A model generated the notes under the pieces. It searched no databases, was not told where the DNA came from, and saw only the letters and a program-made list of their open reading frames with translations. Positions 6,751 to 7,434 of a stretch of DNA of 7,434 nucleotides are shown here, piece by piece (position 1 is the stretch's first letter; every line of letters begins with the position of its first letter). The stretch comes from Desulfobacter sp. Its GTDB lineage: Bacteria > Desulfobacterota > Desulfobacteria > Desulfobacterales > Desulfobacteraceae. A program made the position numbers and the translations under genes. Location: the NCBI GenBank assembly GCA_030145005.1, contig JAQYWJ010000078.1, positions 1,511 through 8,944 on the forward strand, in the 5' to 3' direction.

Positions 6751-7203
6751 TTATAAAAAATCAATGGGCATTGTCTGTTCCGAAGAATAATTCGTCTTGA
6801 GCTGTTTTCCTAATTTCAGCTCAAGAAACCCGTTGGCATATGAAGCAGATACTTTTTCCATGTCAATGACACTGGGTAGATAAAGAACACGCTCAAACCG
6901 GCCGAACTGTATTTCAGCAAGCCTGTAGGTGGCGGTGGCAATCGGCTGGCTGCTTTTACGCATCCCGGAAATTTTTACGGCCTTATCCGAGAGTTCAACA
7001 ACTATGTTTTCCCGGCAAACACCTGCGATCTCAGCCTGAATAATGATTTCATCCCTGGTTTCAAAAATATCCATCTGGGGTCTCCAGATCCGTTTTGAAA
7101 AGCAGAACATGGGATTAACGGATTGAAACATATCTTCAAAAGACTTCTCTTCTGTGGCCGGTGTCTCAATATGATTCCCAAATCGAATTTCTATCTGTTC
7201 CAT
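6751..7203 (-). CDS. Small heat-shock protein, Hsp20/alpha-crystallin family
   Basis: A 150-residue cytoplasmic holdase chaperone that binds unfolding proteins without ATP. The N-terminal arm covers about 1-40. The alpha-crystallin domain spans about 41-134: it opens with WRPQMDIFE (40-48), has AEIAGVCRENI (58-67) in its middle, FGRFERVLYLP (100-110) toward the end, and YANGFLELKL (122-131) as the classic A-x-x-NGxLxLxL region. The C-terminal tail carries MPI (145-147) where most family members have the I-x-I/V oligomerisation motif, a mild variant. The start is set by AGGAG 6 bases upstream; an in-frame GTG at 7233 would add ten residues but lacks a good ribosome site. A strong promoter lies about 100 bases upstream. 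The neighbour lon is a protease that clears proteins such chaperones hold, so the grouping makes functional sense. Confidence 0.93.
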   Translation of the reverse strand: MEQIEIRFGNHIETPATEEKSFEDMFQSVNPMFCFSKRIWRPQMDIFETRDEIIIQAEIAGVCRENIVVELSDKAVKISGMRKSSQPIATATYRLAEIQFGRFERVLYLPSVIDMEKVSASYANGFLELKLGKQLKTNYSSEQTMPIDFL

Positions 7204-7209
7204 AAAATG

Positions 7210-7214
7210 CTCCT
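7210..7214 (-). promoter_or_regulatory. Ribosome binding site that sets the hsp20 start
   Basis: AGGAG on the minus strand ends 6 bases before the ATG at 7203. This is ideal spacing and the reason to prefer this start over the upstream in-frame GTG at 7233. Confidence 0.85.
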
Positions 7215-7310
7215 GATAATGGGAAGGAAACACCCTGAATGCTGTTAACCTGCCCCTAATCTATCTTGTCAGAATACCATCTGGCAGAAATGTTGTAAAG
7301 CACTGTAAAA

Positions 7311-7339
7311 ATTAAATGGTTATCAATCAGGTCTGTCAA
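7311..7339 (-). promoter_or_regulatory. Promoter of the small heat-shock gene
   Basis: On the minus strand a perfect -35 TTGACA (7339-7334) is followed after 17 bases by TTTAAT (7316-7311), a 5 of 6 match to the -10 consensus. The predicted start near 7305 gives a leader of about 100 bases. The same stretch also reads CTTGACA and, 12 bases later, AACCATTT, which partly fits the heat-shock sigma-32 pattern (CTTGAAA, then CCCCATnT), so the controlling sigma factor is uncertain. The -35 lies inside the last codons of the preceding receiver-domain gene. No CIRCE-type operator was seen. Confidence 0.6.
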
Positions 7340-7434
7340 GTATCTCGCGAATAATCCTTGAAAACCTGTCCATGGAAAAGGGTTTTTGTAAAAAGCCGTG
7401 GCATCCGTCACGAAGCATAATTTTTATTTCTTCA
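7323..7434 (-). CDS. Receiver-domain protein (response regulator or hybrid histidine kinase), C-terminal end
   Basis: The last 36 codons plus the TGA stop (7323-7325) of a gene entering from outside the window. The visible tail reads LRDGCHGFLQKPFSMDRFSR over its central part, then continues with a helix rich in I and L (IIREIL). The GFLQKPF segment is the beta-5 region of a two-component receiver domain, with the conserved Lys-Pro, and the following amphipathic helix is alpha-5. The receiver is at the very C-terminus with no output domain after it. This fits a hybrid sensor kinase or a single-domain CheY-like regulator; the two cannot be told apart here. Its end overlaps the hsp20 promoter. 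Confidence 0.75.
   Translation of the reverse strand, partial: EEIKIMLRDGCHGFLQKPFSMDRFSRIIREILDRPD

Noticed and set aside
7204..7233. Longer hsp20 form starting at the GTG at 7233
   Set aside because: No good ribosome site precedes the GTG, while AGGAG sits at ideal spacing before the ATG at 7203.
1..7434. tRNA, rRNA, CRISPR array or prophage genes
   Set aside because: No cloverleaf, rRNA segment, regularly spaced repeats or phage-type proteins were seen.

Overview
All protein-coding genes in this window lie on the minus strand, so transcription runs from high to low coordinates. The set suggests a Gram-negative bacterium: an outer-membrane lipoprotein of the RlpA type, a heptose-bisphosphate phosphatase used for LPS core, and a YdgA/DUF945-like protein. 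The moderate GC content, a RecD2 helicase used instead of RecBCD, and the style of the Lon and receiver-domain proteins make a sulfate-reducing deltaproteobacterium (Desulfobacterales) my best guess. That is inference; no marker in the window proves it.

Layout in transcription order. Positions 7434-7323 hold the last 36 codons of a receiver-domain protein, a response regulator or hybrid histidine kinase. A promoter overlapping the end of that gene (7339-7311) leads to a small heat-shock protein of the Hsp20 family (7203-6751). A 434-base stretch without protein genes follows (6750-6317). After it comes a tightly packed block: lon (6316-3965), rlpA (3959-3165, 5-base gap), a 175-bp palindromic repeat (3163-2989), a gmhB-like phosphatase (2965-2390), recD2 (2393-243, 4-base ATGA overlap) and the start of a DUF945-like gene (246-1, again an ATGA overlap).

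The 6317-6750 gap is the most unusual part. It carries two GC-rich hairpins of the same polarity, each with an 8-bp stem and 4-base loop, at 6351-6370 and 6636-6655. This is how the left and right ends of IS200/IS605-type transposons look. Between them are five further perfect or near-perfect stems and no coding region. An intrinsic terminator pointing along the plus strand follows at 6672-6703. Together this suggests a plus-strand structured RNA inside an ORF-less IS200/IS605-like element, possibly related to the HEARO/omega RNAs of IscB, sitting in the leader of lon. The second non-coding item, the 175-bp inverted repeat between rlpA and gmhB, has 17-bp imperfect terminal inverted repeats and looks like a dispersed MITE-like element.

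Functionally, Hsp20 and Lon are neighbouring protein-quality-control genes: a holdase and a AAA+ protease. RlpA cuts or remodels septal peptidoglycan, GmhB makes an LPS heptose precursor and RecD2 is a DNA helicase. The downstream genes are unlikely to form one pathway. Their close packing suggests co-transcription, with translational coupling for gmhB-recD2-DUF945.
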